From Treponema sp. (GTDB lineage Bacteria > Spirochaetota > Spirochaetia > Treponematales > Treponemataceae): 64,000 nt of DNA. The translations under genes were made by a program, and so were the position numbers. Below are positions 53,479 to 62,124 of this stretch, piece by piece. Within the stretch, counting starts at the first letter, position 1. Each line of letters begins with the position of its first letter. The stretch is taken from positions 1 to 64,000 of the forward strand of contig JAEDGP010000003.1 in the NCBI GenBank assembly GCA_016297405.1. Reading direction: 5' to 3'. The notes under the pieces were generated by a model, which was not told where the DNA came from, did not search any database, and was given only the letters and a program-made list of their open reading frames with translations.

Positions 53479-54403
53479 ATTCATATGCCTTTACAATTTT
53501 CTTTACAAGTGGATTGCGAACTACATCTTCCGCAGTCAGACGAATCATTCCGATTTCGTTTATTCCCGAAAGAAGATTGGTTGCGTGAATCAATCCCGAA
53601 GGAACTCGTTTTGGAAGATCAATCTGGGTAATATCCCCTGTAATGAACACTTTCGATCCTTCGCCCATTCGGGTAAGGAACATCTTCATCTGCTCACAGG
53701 TAGTATTTTGAGCCTCATCAAGAATAATCACACTGTTATTCAAGGTGCGGCCTCTCATATACGCAAGAGGAGCAACTTCTATTACTTCCGATTCCACAAG
53801 ACGGCGAACTGTATCCCGACTGAGAATCATGCCCATCGCATCATACAACGGGCGAAGGTACGGATTTATTTTCTGTTCAAGATCTCCTGGAAGAAAGCCC
53901 AGGCTTTCACCTGCCTCTACAATTGGTCTTGAAAGAATTAGCCTTGATTTCTGATGGCTCAAAACAAGCCTCAACGCTTCTGCAACAGCCAGAAAGGTTT
54001 TACCGCTTCCAGCAGCTCCGTAGCAAAAAACCATGTCATGGCTACGCATAGACTGAATATAATCGGCTTGATGTTGTGTATGCGGATAAACTTTTCTGAT
54101 GCATCCTGGAACAGTAATGGACGTATTTTCCATATCTGCCTTTTTTTCCATATTGAGCACAGAAGTTATTATGTCGCTTGAATTTTTTCCGCCGTCATTT
54201 ACTTCATCAATAATTCGGTCAACAATAAACTGGAACTCCTGGCGCAAATTTTCATCATCTGTATCAATGGAAAGCTCATTTCCTTTTGTATATACAGGAA
54301 TGCCAAGATGGTCTTCAATGAGTTTTAGATTCGTGTCGTTTGTTCCACAAACACAGGTCAAAACTTCCTGGTCAGGAACAACTATAATATATTCAGAATT
54401 CAA
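53456..54403 (-). CDS. PhoH-family ATPase
   Basis: 315 residues with the PhoH nucleotide-binding core: Walker A CYGAAGSGKT ending at 136, SRPIVEAGESLGFLPGDLEQKINPYLRP (split), ILDEAQNTTCEQMKMFLTRMG (split) and GDITQIDLP. It is RNase/ATPase-like with an unclear role in RNA metabolism. The start is a TTG, 8 bases after TACAAT, with no ribosome site. The N-terminus matches the family from that codon on. Confidence 0.93.
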   Translation of the reverse strand: MNSEYIIVVPDQEVLTCVCGTNDTNLKLIEDHLGIPVYTKGNELSIDTDDENLRQEFQFIVDRIIDEVNDGGKNSSDIITSVLNMEKKADMENTSITVPGCIRKVYPHTQHQADYIQSMRSHDMVFCYGAAGSGKTFLAVAEALRLVLSHQKSRLILSRPIVEAGESLGFLPGDLEQKINPYLRPLYDAMGMILSRDTVRRLVESEVIEVAPLAYMRGRTLNNSVIILDEAQNTTCEQMKMFLTRMGEGSKVFITGDITQIDLPKRVPSGLIHATNLLSGINEIGMIRLTAEDVVRNPLVKKIVKAYEYEQDKIQ

Positions 54404-54411
54404 ATCAGTTA

Positions 54412-54440
54412 ATTGTAAAGTTCACCGTTTATTAAGTCAA
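54412..54440 (-). promoter_or_regulatory. Promoter of phoH, near-leaderless (TTG start)
   Basis: TTGACT (54440-54435), 17 bases, TACAAT (54417-54412), 8 bases to the TTG on the minus strand. Confidence 0.6.
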
Positions 54441-54468
54441 GAGAAGCAGCTGGACTTCACATTCCTCC

Positions 54469-57400
54469 CTATTTGAGTTTCCATTCACCATACTCATCAA
54501 TGATTTCAGTCTTCATGGCAGCCATAGGCCTCCACAAAACTGAAATTGTCATATATGGACTAAAGTCATAGGATTTCTTTCCATTTTCAGTAAGCAGTCT
54601 TGGCTCCACCTTGAAGGATAAGTTGAAATCCCAGTCATGCATTTCGTGAGTAATGTCGAACTTCATGCTTTTAAGCTTAAATCCCGAAGCTTTTCGCAAA
54701 TCTTCATCATCAAATCTGAATGAATTGAGCAAATCAACAAACAGGTTGGTTTCGCCAGGAAGATTATTTTCGTTTCCAAAATACCTGTAAATTACAGAAT
54801 TTTTTGAAGTTGATGTAAATGAAAACGTCAAAAATTCATTGATTTTGAATGAAATCGTAGGTGAAAAAGTAAAATAACTGCTGGTAGGCTTGAGTAAATC
54901 AGCAACAACACTTGTAGAAAGTCCAAGTCCTAAACTTACACGATTTTTCCAGGTATATAAAGTTTTTGTTGAAGGCGCATAGGACAATGAAAAAGAATAC
55001 GGAAGAAATTCCTGTTTATCCCTTTGAACCCATCCTGTGGAAGAATCAAAATCATAACCATAGGTATAGCTCATTGTGTAAGCAGCCTGCAAAGCCTGCC
55101 AGCTCAAGGAAATCTTCATTGCATCATGATGAGAATCTTCAATGTTATAATTGTATGATTCAGAAAGCTTAAGCGTATTATTGAAAAGGCTCAGGGAAAG
55201 ATTCTGTTTAAAAGGCTGCTTTACCCAAGTGTCATCAGTGCTTGATTTGCGCTTGATACCTGATTCAAATGTAGCTGAAACAAAAGGAAAACCGAATTTC
55301 AGCGTTCCATAATACTGGTCAGGCTGTGGCGGAAGTGTTGTCGTAAGTATCAGACTTTGGGTGAACAAATTGTCACGCTGATTTGAAGCAAAAGTAAAAT
55401 CCAGCGAATTAAGGGTAATGGATTTTTCATCACTCCAGTCTGTAGTATTATACTCCCATTCAGGGTTATCTGCATCACCGATAAATTCGGTTCGCACGAC
55501 CTTAATCGTTGATCTCCATGTGATACCAGTATCTTTGATTGATTTTATATACGCAAAAGGTTTAAATGATACAGAATTTGTATTAGTAAGGTCACGCTTT
55601 TGTGCTGCATAGTCAGTTTTTCTCAAGGATTTTGCTGCTTCTTCTGTATATGCACCTTTTCCCTGTTCCAGCACATCATTTGAAGACCAGATGTACGGAT
55701 GCTCCTGAAAAACCGGATCAAAATTCCAGTTGTTTGATACAGAAAAAAAGCTTCCACCATAACTGAAGGAATTATTAAGTGTCACAGGTATTTTAAGCGT
55801 ATACATGGAAGATCTGATCTGTTTCCAGTCAAAATCTTCTGGCTTGGAAAGACCTTCAGAAGGATAAGCAAGCTGAGTGGTAATATTGGGCTTAATGGTA
55901 TATTTCATGGAAAAATCAATTCCTGGAATGGTAACTATAGAAACAGAAGGTACAGAAATTGAAGGCAAAGCATCGGTGGTGAAAAGCGGATGAACTTCCG
56001 CTTCTTTTTCGGAAGATCCATCATCGTTGGACTGCACTGTGCCATCTGCATTTTCTGAAGAAACTGCATTCAACTCTTCAATAGTTTCTTTTCCTTTCAA
56101 ATCATCTTTCCTGTCATCATTTTTATTGTCCGTTTCCTTAACCAGACTTTCTGGAACGACCATTGGAGTTGCAAAAGAAATTTTTTCATTATTTTTCTTT
56201 GTTACAGTTTTAGAGGATGAATAATCAAAAATAGTCCCTCCAAATGATGCAGAAAACGTAACAGGTGTAATCTGGGAAGGATAATAGAACTTGCGCTGGG
56301 ACGAATAAGTTTTCCATGAAGCCTCATCCGCTGATTTTATGTCAAAGCTGCTGAAATCGGTTGTTGCAGTTGAAGAAAACGCTACAGACGAAGAAAGATT
56401 CAACGAAAGTGACGAAAGAAACGGTTTGATTGCAGACGGAAGAGGAACCCCATAAGAGCCGCTCAAATTCCAGGTGAAGGAAGAAACTTCAGAAATCGAA
56501 TCGTCATTTTCCTCTTTATTGGCAGAATCAATCAAATAGCTGATCCAGTCCATAGATTCCTGTCTGTCAGAAAAATCATCGTTGAAAAATGGATCTGAAT
56601 AAGCTGGCAGCGACAAAGTCAAACTAAATGGCTTTGAAATGCTCATTTTAAAATTCGTGCCATACCGGAACGGAAGTTCAATTCCAAGGAAATTAGATTT
56701 CTGGTAATATTTTTCTCCAGAAGGAGCATAGGGAATATAATCGGAACCGTTTCTGAAAACAGTATTTGTAAAGCCAAGGTTCACTCCAAAATCCAAAGAC
56801 GAAACAACCGAATTAGGCTTAAGCACACCAGAAATTCCTGTGGTTATTCCAACATTCGAATAGTAATCGGCAGTAAGCTTTACATATTTTGAAGTATCCC
56901 CGGAAAAATCTTTATCAAGATTATGCAAAACAAGCCCTTCAAGTTCCTGTTCCTTCAATGACGAAGGCTTTATGAAATTGAACAAGGCCTTAAGCTTTTC
57001 TGTATTTTCACTGTCTGAACCGGAAGATTTCGTGCCAGAAGTATCCAGAGGTTTTCTACCCAAAAGATAGGTAGTTGTCTGGATAAAATAACCTTCTCTG
57101 GCCCTATAGCCAAATACAGGATTAAAAACCAGTTCGTCCTTTGGATAATAGAATGCCGGAAAATAGAATACTGGAACTGGTCCCACAAACAAAAGCGCAT
57201 TAACAAAGGCAAACTCGCCACCTGGCAAAAGCCAGATTCTGCTGGCTTTGATTTTCCAGTGAGGATCTTCATCATCACAGAAAGTAAGCACGCCATCCTT
57301 GAACGCAATTGTATTTGATTCGCTTCGCCCAAAAATATCACTAGCTACTATAAGAGTTGAACCAGCAGGCAAATTTATGGCATCAGTTTTTGTCTGAACA

Positions 57401-57783
57401 ACCCGGCCATCATCAAAAATACCTTCCAGTGTGGAAGTATTGAACATCAATGAAGTGGCGGTAACATTCATTCCACCCGAACTGGAAGTTGTCTGTTCCA
57501 AAGAAACGTTTCCAACCGCATACATCATTTCAGAAACCCGATCATATTTTATTTCGTCAGCAGAAATTACGTTTTTAGACCCGCCTTTTTCAACGCTGAC
57601 TTTTACATCTCCAGACAATAAAATTACATCATTGCCGGTTTCCTTATCTTTTTCGTATTGTGTGGAACGGGCGTTCTCAATTGTAATGACAGTCCTGTTT
57701 TTTTCCTGAGCAAAAACGTTTAATGGCCAGAAAAACAGAAAAAGAGAAAACAAAACTATCGAAACACAAAAACTTTTTTTCAT
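54469..57783 (-). CDS. lptD: LptD/OstA-like outer-membrane protein
   Basis: 1104 residues. The signal peptide spans about 1-27 (MKKSFCVSIVLFSLFLFFW then PLNVFAQ). An OstA/LptA-like domain (about 30-190, TQYEKDKETGNDVILLSGDVKVSV, split; MMYAVGNVSLEQ) leads into a barrel domain with PVPVFYFPAFYYPKDE near 215 and many amphipathic strands to the C-terminus. In LPS-makers LptD inserts LPS; treponemes lack classical LPS, so the cargo here is unknown. A Ser/Glu/Asp-rich insert lies near 545-600. It starts 13 bases after uvrA ends; no clear ribosome site. Confidence 0.85.
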   Translation of the reverse strand: MKKSFCVSIVLFSLFLFFWPLNVFAQEKNRTVITIENARSTQYEKDKETGNDVILLSGDVKVSVEKGGSKNVISADEIKYDRVSEMMYAVGNVSLEQTTSSSGGMNVTATSLMFNTSTLEGIFDDGRVVQTKTDAINLPAGSTLIVASDIFGRSESNTIAFKDGVLTFCDDEDPHWKIKASRIWLLPGGEFAFVNALLFVGPVPVFYFPAFYYPKDELVFNPVFGYRAREGYFIQTTTYLLGRKPLDTSGTKSSGSDSENTEKLKALFNFIKPSSLKEQELEGLVLHNLDKDFSGDTSKYVKLTADYYSNVGITTGISGVLKPNSVVSSLDFGVNLGFTNTVFRNGSDYIPYAPSGEKYYQKSNFLGIELPFRYGTNFKMSISKPFSLTLSLPAYSDPFFNDDFSDRQESMDWISYLIDSANKEENDDSISEVSSFTWNLSGSYGVPLPSAIKPFLSSLSLNLSSSVAFSSTATTDFSSFDIKSADEASWKTYSSQRKFYYPSQITPVTFSASFGGTIFDYSSSKTVTKKNNEKISFATPMVVPESLVKETDNKNDDRKDDLKGKETIEELNAVSSENADGTVQSNDDGSSEKEAEVHPLFTTDALPSISVPSVSIVTIPGIDFSMKYTIKPNITTQLAYPSEGLSKPEDFDWKQIRSSMYTLKIPVTLNNSFSYGGSFFSVSNNWNFDPVFQEHPYIWSSNDVLEQGKGAYTEEAAKSLRKTDYAAQKRDLTNTNSVSFKPFAYIKSIKDTGITWRSTIKVVRTEFIGDADNPEWEYNTTDWSDEKSITLNSLDFTFASNQRDNLFTQSLILTTTLPPQPDQYYGTLKFGFPFVSATFESGIKRKSSTDDTWVKQPFKQNLSLSLFNNTLKLSESYNYNIEDSHHDAMKISLSWQALQAAYTMSYTYGYDFDSSTGWVQRDKQEFLPYSFSLSYAPSTKTLYTWKNRVSLGLGLSTSVVADLLKPTSSYFTFSPTISFKINEFLTFSFTSTSKNSVIYRYFGNENNLPGETNLFVDLLNSFRFDDEDLRKASGFKLKSMKFDITHEMHDWDFNLSFKVEPRLLTENGKKSYDFSPYMTISVLWRPMAAMKTEIIDEYGEWKLK

Positions 57784-57796
57784 ACAAGGTAGAAAA

Positions 57797-60706
57797 CTAT
57801 CGCCCGTTTTTTTCCAGAATTTCACGAACAAATTTTCCGGTCCAGCTTTCGCCAATTTTTGAAACCTCTTCAGGGGTTCCGCGTGCAATTATATTGCCTC
57901 CACGATATCCGCCTTCAGGTCCAATATCAATAAGATAATCGGCTTGAAGAATAACATCAAGATTATGCTCTATCATCAAGACCGTATTTCCCTGGTTTAC
58001 AAGACGCTGAATCACTCCCATAAGACATTTTACGTCTGCAAAGTGAAGCCCTGTAGTAGGTTCATCCATTATATACAAAGTTTTTCCAGTTGAAACCCTG
58101 GCAAGTTCATTCGCAAGTTTTACACGCTGGGCTTCACCACCACTTAAAGTAAGGGCATTCTGTCCCAGCTGAATGTATCCCAGGCCAACCGATTTCAGAG
58201 TTTCAAGTTTTCTGGAAATATGAGGAATAGCCGCAAAGAATTCGCATGCTTCTTCTATAGACATATTCAGAACGTCATTAATGCTCTTGCCCTTGTACAA
58301 GACAGAAAGGGTTTCTTTATTGAACCGCTTTCCACCGCACACTTCGCACTGCACATAAACATCAGGCAAAAAGTTCATCTCAATTACATTTTCGCCAGCT
58401 CCCTGACAGGCTTCACAGCGGCCACCTTTCACATTAAAACTAAAGCGTCCTTTTTGATATCCATTCGCCTTGCTTTCAGGGAGACTTGCAAAAAGATCGC
58501 GGATCCCATCAAAGACCCCCACATAAGTTGCAGGGTTGCTTCTAGGAGAGCGGCCGATTGGGCTTTGGTCAATATTAATCACTTTATCGATATATTCCAG
58601 CCCTTCAATAGATTCGTATGCGCCAACAGGAAGCTTTGACCTCATAAGGGAGTTTGAAACCGCAGGAAAGATTACATCGCTCATAAGCGTGGATTTTCCA
58701 CTGCCGCTCACACCCGTAATGCAGGTAAAAGTTCCCAAAGGAATATCTGCGCTTACATTCTTAAGGTTATGCTCAGTTACACCCGTTATCCGCAAAAAAT
58801 TGCCGTTGCCCTTTCGCCTTGCCAAAGGGATTTCCATCTTGAGCTTCCCACTAAGATAGCGGCCGGTTGCGCTTTCTTCTATTTTCATGACTTCTTCAGG
58901 AGTGCCAGCTGCAACAACATTACCGCCATGCACACCAGCGCCAGGACCTATATCAACCAGATAATCGGCAGTCCTTAAAGTCTGCTCATCATGTTCAACA
59001 ACAACAACAGTATTTCCCTGATTTCTAAGATGAACAAGAGTATCGATAAGGCGCTGGTTATCTCTTTGATGAAGCCCAATACTTGGTTCATCCAGAATAT
59101 ACATGACTCCGCAAAGAGCAGAGCCTATCTGAGTTGCAAGACGGATTCGCTGAGCTTCACCGCCGCTCAAAGTTTCCGCAGCCCTTTCAAGGGTCAGATA
59201 ATCAAGACCAACATCTTTCAAAAAATTCAAACGGGCCTTAATTTCCTTCAATACCTGCTTTGCGATCTTCATCTGGGTTTCAGTCAGCTCAAGTTTTTCA
59301 AAAAACTCTATACTTTCCAGAACACTCAAAGTGGTAAGCTCATAAAGATTCTTTCCGCCAACAGTTACACCTAAAGCTTCCTGTCGCAGACGGCGGCCCT
59401 GACATGCCGTACAACAGCTTTTTGCCATAAATTTTTCCAGATTAGTCTTCATGGAATCGCCCCAGGCTTCATTATAACGGCGCTTCATATCGTTCATGAT
59501 TCCAGGCCAAACCTGATCATAAACTGAATACCCCACTCCGCTTTGCTTTTCGTATTCCCAATGAATCGAGGTCTGACCAGACCCATTTATAAGCACATCC
59601 CGCTGCTTTTCAGAAAGATCCCGTATAGGCGTATCAAGAGAAAAGCCATAAACATCTGCAATAGCTTTGAATCTGCAGTAATTCCATGCTGAAGTTGGAT
59701 TATAGGGCGCGAATCCGTGATCATTAAAACTCTTTGAATCATCTGGAACAATCAGATTCAAATCGAATTCCATTTTTTCCCCAAGCCCTGTACATTCAGG
59801 ACAAGCCCCAAAAGGATTATTAAAAGAAAAAAGGCGTGGCTGAAGTTCAGGAATAGAGATACCACAATCAGGGCAAGCGTTTTTCTGGCTGAAAAAAATC
59901 TCTTCCTCAACATCACCAGTCTTTTTTGTTACGATGATTACGCCATTTGCACAAGATAAAGCAGTTTCAACAGAATCAGAAACACGCTTTCTGATCAAGC
60001 CAGAATACATATTCTGCAAAGCACATTCAGTGCCTTCATCCAAGCCGTTATTTTCATGTTCCAGCTTTATTCGATCCACAACAATTTCAATTGTGTGCTT
60101 TTTCTGCTTATCAAGTTTAATTGAATCCTCAAGGCTTGCCATAACCCCATCAATTCTGGCACGCACAAAACCTGAAGTTTTTGCATCATCAATAATCTTT
60201 TGATGCTCACCCTTTTTTCCGCGGATAACAGGAGCTAGAATCTGGATCTTAGTTTCAGAAGGCCAGCTCATAATGGTATCGATAATCTGGTCAACACTCT
60301 GCTCGCTGATTTCACGTCCGCAAGACGGACAATGAGCCTTGCCACAACGGGAAAAAAGCAGGCGATAGTAATCATAAATTTCAGTAATTGTGCCAACAGT
60401 TGAACGAGGATTCTTGTTTGTAGACTTCTGTTCAATAGAAATGGCAGGAGAAAGTCCTTCAATCAAATCAACATCAGGCTTATCCATACTCCCCAAAAAT
60501 TGCCTGGCATAAGAAGAAAGGCTTTCCATATAACGACGCTGCCCTTCTGCAAAAAGAGTATCAAAGGCAAGGGAACTTTTTCCAGATCCTGAAAGGCCAG
60601 AAATCACAACAAGACGATTGCGAGGAATCTCCACATCAATATTTTTAAGGTTGTGAACTCGGGCACCTCGAATCTTAATCTTTCCATCAGAAAACAAATC
60701 ACTCAT
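57797..60706 (-). CDS. uvrA: Excinuclease ABC subunit A
   Basis: UvrA recognises DNA damage and loads UvrB. 969 residues with two ABC ATPase modules: GLSGSGKSS near 36 and GVSGSGKST near 653, signatures LSGGEAQRIRLA and LSGGEAQRVKLA, and DEPSIGL and DEPTTGL Walker B regions. Zinc-binding CxxC pairs occur (CPSCG, CPDCG, CPECTG, CEACQG with CEVCGG). The open frame starts 18 codons earlier, but this ATG begins the family-typical N-terminus and lies 6 bases after TATACT. Length slightly exceeds the usual 940-950. Confidence 0.97.
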   Translation of the reverse strand: MSDLFSDGKIKIRGARVHNLKNIDVEIPRNRLVVISGLSGSGKSSLAFDTLFAEGQRRYMESLSSYARQFLGSMDKPDVDLIEGLSPAISIEQKSTNKNPRSTVGTITEIYDYYRLLFSRCGKAHCPSCGREISEQSVDQIIDTIMSWPSETKIQILAPVIRGKKGEHQKIIDDAKTSGFVRARIDGVMASLEDSIKLDKQKKHTIEIVVDRIKLEHENNGLDEGTECALQNMYSGLIRKRVSDSVETALSCANGVIIVTKKTGDVEEEIFFSQKNACPDCGISIPELQPRLFSFNNPFGACPECTGLGEKMEFDLNLIVPDDSKSFNDHGFAPYNPTSAWNYCRFKAIADVYGFSLDTPIRDLSEKQRDVLINGSGQTSIHWEYEKQSGVGYSVYDQVWPGIMNDMKRRYNEAWGDSMKTNLEKFMAKSCCTACQGRRLRQEALGVTVGGKNLYELTTLSVLESIEFFEKLELTETQMKIAKQVLKEIKARLNFLKDVGLDYLTLERAAETLSGGEAQRIRLATQIGSALCGVMYILDEPSIGLHQRDNQRLIDTLVHLRNQGNTVVVVEHDEQTLRTADYLVDIGPGAGVHGGNVVAAGTPEEVMKIEESATGRYLSGKLKMEIPLARRKGNGNFLRITGVTEHNLKNVSADIPLGTFTCITGVSGSGKSTLMSDVIFPAVSNSLMRSKLPVGAYESIEGLEYIDKVINIDQSPIGRSPRSNPATYVGVFDGIRDLFASLPESKANGYQKGRFSFNVKGGRCEACQGAGENVIEMNFLPDVYVQCEVCGGKRFNKETLSVLYKGKSINDVLNMSIEEACEFFAAIPHISRKLETLKSVGLGYIQLGQNALTLSGGEAQRVKLANELARVSTGKTLYIMDEPTTGLHFADVKCLMGVIQRLVNQGNTVLMIEHNLDVILQADYLIDIGPEGGYRGGNIIARGTPEEVSKIGESWTGKFVREILEKNGR

Positions 60707-60712
60707 AACATT

Positions 60713-60741
60713 AGTATAGTATTTTTTTCCAATGAAAACAA
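60713..60741 (-). promoter_or_regulatory. Promoter of uvrA, leaderless geometry
   Basis: TTGTTT (60741-60736), 17 bases, TATACT (60718-60713), 6 bases to the ATG on the minus strand. The predicted start point is the A of the ATG. No Shine-Dalgarno and no LexA-like box were seen. Confidence 0.65.
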
Positions 60742-60780
60742 TTAATCGGATAAAAACCAAAAAGGAATCTTAAAAGAACA

Positions 60781-61464
60781 TCAGGCATTCTTTGCAATCT
60801 CACAAAGCTTTTCAAATTCATCAATTACAAAATCGGCACTTTCCATAATATGCAGGCGAGTCTTTTCATCTTTTTTCAAAAGGCACTCAGTAAAAACTGT
60901 AGTAAAGCCAAGTTTTTTAGCTCCCAAAAGCTCATCATGACCGCCGTCCCCTACAAAAAGGCAATCAGATGCATCAAGCCCCATCTTTTTAAGGGCCGCC
61001 AGATAAATTGTCTCATCAGGCTTAACGCTTTTTACAATCCCAGAAAAAGTTACATAGTCAAAGTAATCCTTAAGGGGCGACTTTTCCCAATTTTCATAAT
61101 CAAAGTTATCCGCATTACTGATCAGGGAAATCACAAAACCCATTTTTTTTAATTTTTTAAGCATCAAAATTGCCTTTGGATCAATATTGGTCTGGCAAAG
61201 TTCCATACGACGGGAGCGGCAACGCACAACATTATCTTTCTGCACATCTGTAAAATGAAGGCCACAAAGTTTCTCGTATTCATCCACTATTGCGCGCTTA
61301 GTTTCGAACTCCCCAACATTCCTGCGGCGGCAAAAAACACTTTCTTCAAAAACACTTTCAAAATCATTGCGAGAAAGCCCCACAGCCTGAAACTCCGTAT
61401 CAGATTCCTGAAAAACCGGAGAAATTAAAGTCCAAAACAAATCAAAACATACAGCTTTTTTCAT
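60781..61464 (-). CDS. HAD-superfamily hydrolase with altered motif I
   Basis: 227 residues: motif I CFDLFWTLI (residues 6-14), motif II LISNADN near 115, Lys in VKPDE near 150, and motif IV VGDGGHDELLGAKK near 175. The second motif I Asp is Phe, as at the corresponding Tyr of haloacid-dehalogenase-type members (FDxYGT), so a phosphatase role is not assured. The cap domain is rich in Arg and Cys. The ATG is 6 bases after TAGCAT with no ribosome site. Confidence 0.8.
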   Translation of the reverse strand: MKKAVCFDLFWTLISPVFQESDTEFQAVGLSRNDFESVFEESVFCRRRNVGEFETKRAIVDEYEKLCGLHFTDVQKDNVVRCRSRRMELCQTNIDPKAILMLKKLKKMGFVISLISNADNFDYENWEKSPLKDYFDYVTFSGIVKSVKPDETIYLAALKKMGLDASDCLFVGDGGHDELLGAKKLGFTTVFTECLLKKDEKTRLHIMESADFVIDEFEKLCEIAKNA

Positions 61465-61470
61465 AATTCA

Positions 61471-61499
61471 ATGCTACACGCAGAAAGTTTTTTGAGCAA
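61471..61499 (-). promoter_or_regulatory. Promoter of the HAD gene, leaderless geometry
   Basis: TTGCTC (61499-61494), 17 bases, TAGCAT (61476-61471), 6 bases to the ATG on the minus strand. The -10 is a weak match. Confidence 0.45.
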
Positions 61500-61504
61500 G
61501 ACAT

Positions 61505-61735
61505 TTTTCCAGGGCAGAGCCCCGCCCTGCGCCTCAAACCTTCGGTTTTCGGCTACCCTACCCAGCGGGCCCACAAAGGAAGACAGGCATTTCTGGCCCG
61601 CAACGCCCAAATCTTCCATAAAAACTATTTCTGAACGCCACTTTATCAATATTAATTTCTGTGTAACCTCAGTATTCAACACTTTTATGTTTTTTAATTC
61701 TGTAGCGAGCGAGCTATGCAGAATGGCGGGAAAAA
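61505..61735. other. GC-rich non-coding block with successive hairpins
   Basis: Between the HAD gene and the tRNA pair, G+C rises sharply and three perfect inverted repeats follow one another: CAGGGC/GCCCTG (61510, 61524), AAACC-TTC-GGTTT (61536-61548) and GCGGGCC/GGCCCGC (61565, 61595). A further imperfect hairpin, ATTCTG..TAGC/GCTA..CAGAAT, lies near 61697-61725. Both strands hold open frames of about 100 codons with unconvincing sequence and no ribosome site. It may be a structured RNA or a dispersed repeat. Confidence 0.4.
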
Positions 61736-61749
61736 AGACGCTAAACAAA

Positions 61750-61778
61750 AAAAAAGACTTCCGTTCTGGAAGTCTTTA
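61750..61778 (-). terminator. Rho-independent terminator after the tRNA-Val pair
   Basis: On the minus strand AGACTTCC, loop AGAAC, GGAAGTCT, then about nine T. It starts a few bases after the second tRNA and ends the tRNA transcript. Confidence 0.9.
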
Positions 61779-61779
61779 G

Positions 61780-61853
61780 TGGGCAGTGAGAGGATCGAAC
61801 TCCCGACATTCTGGGTGTAAACCAGACGCTCGTACCAGCTGAGCTAACTGCCC
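61780..61853 (-). tRNA. tRNA-Val (anticodon TAC), downstream copy
   Basis: 74 bases with a 7-pair acceptor stem (GGGCAGT/ACTGCCC), A discriminator, D arm GCTC...GAGC, anticodon stem TCTGG/CCAGA with loop TTTACAC (anticodon TAC, reading GTA and probably other GTN), and T arm GGGAG-TTCGATC-CTCTC. The 3' CCA is not encoded. Identical to the copy 54 bases upstream. Confidence 0.96.
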
Positions 61854-61881
61854 GTATTGGGTTACCATCGTTTAGATAGCG

Positions 61882-61907
61882 AAAACTTCCAAAACGGAAG
61901 CCTTTAG
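61882..61907 (-). repeat. Hairpin between the two tRNA-Val genes
   Basis: GGCTTCC-GTTTT-GGAAGTTTTCG follows the first tRNA on the minus strand, like a worn copy of the final terminator but without a long T run. It suggests the tRNA and its terminator were duplicated together; it may serve as a processing site. Confidence 0.55.
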
Positions 61908-61981
61908 TGGGCAGTGAGAGGATCGAACTCCCGACATTCTGGGTGTAAACCAGACGCTCGTACCAGCTGAGCTAACTGCCC
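61908..61981 (-). tRNA. tRNA-Val (anticodon TAC), upstream copy
   Basis: 74 bases, identical to the downstream copy in every base of the tRNA body, with the same TTTACAC anticodon loop and no encoded CCA. Transcribed first from the promoter at 62003-62032. Confidence 0.96.
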
Positions 61982-62002
61982 GTATCGCGTTGCGATGTGT
62001 CT

Positions 62003-62032
62003 AATATATCAAAAACAAACACATTTTGTCAA
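62003..62032 (-). promoter_or_regulatory. Promoter of the tRNA-Val pair
   Basis: TTGACA (62032-62027), 18 bases, TATATT (62008-62003) on the minus strand, 22 bases before the first tRNA. A near-consensus sigma70 promoter. Confidence 0.8.
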
Positions 62033-62052
62033 CAGCCAAAGATTAAATTTTC

Positions 62053-62119
62053 AAAAAAAAATACCTTTTTAAGCTGCTTTGCATACTAGCTGCTAAGCAG
62101 CCATCATTTACCAAAAAGG
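62053..62119 (-). terminator. Compound terminator after purC
   Basis: On the minus strand CCTTTTT (62119-62113) pairs with AAAAAGG (62070-62064) around an inner GCTGC-TTA-GCAGC hairpin, then a T run. It starts soon after the purC stop and precedes the tRNA promoter. Confidence 0.6.
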
Positions 62120-62124
62120 CTGTC

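Noticed and set aside
61461..61748. 95-codon frame upstream of the HAD gene whose stop overlaps the HAD start
   Set aside because: TTG start, no ribosome site, sequence dominated by the GC-rich hairpins, and the opposite strand is equally open. The overlap with the ATG looks accidental, and a better promoter fits inside it.
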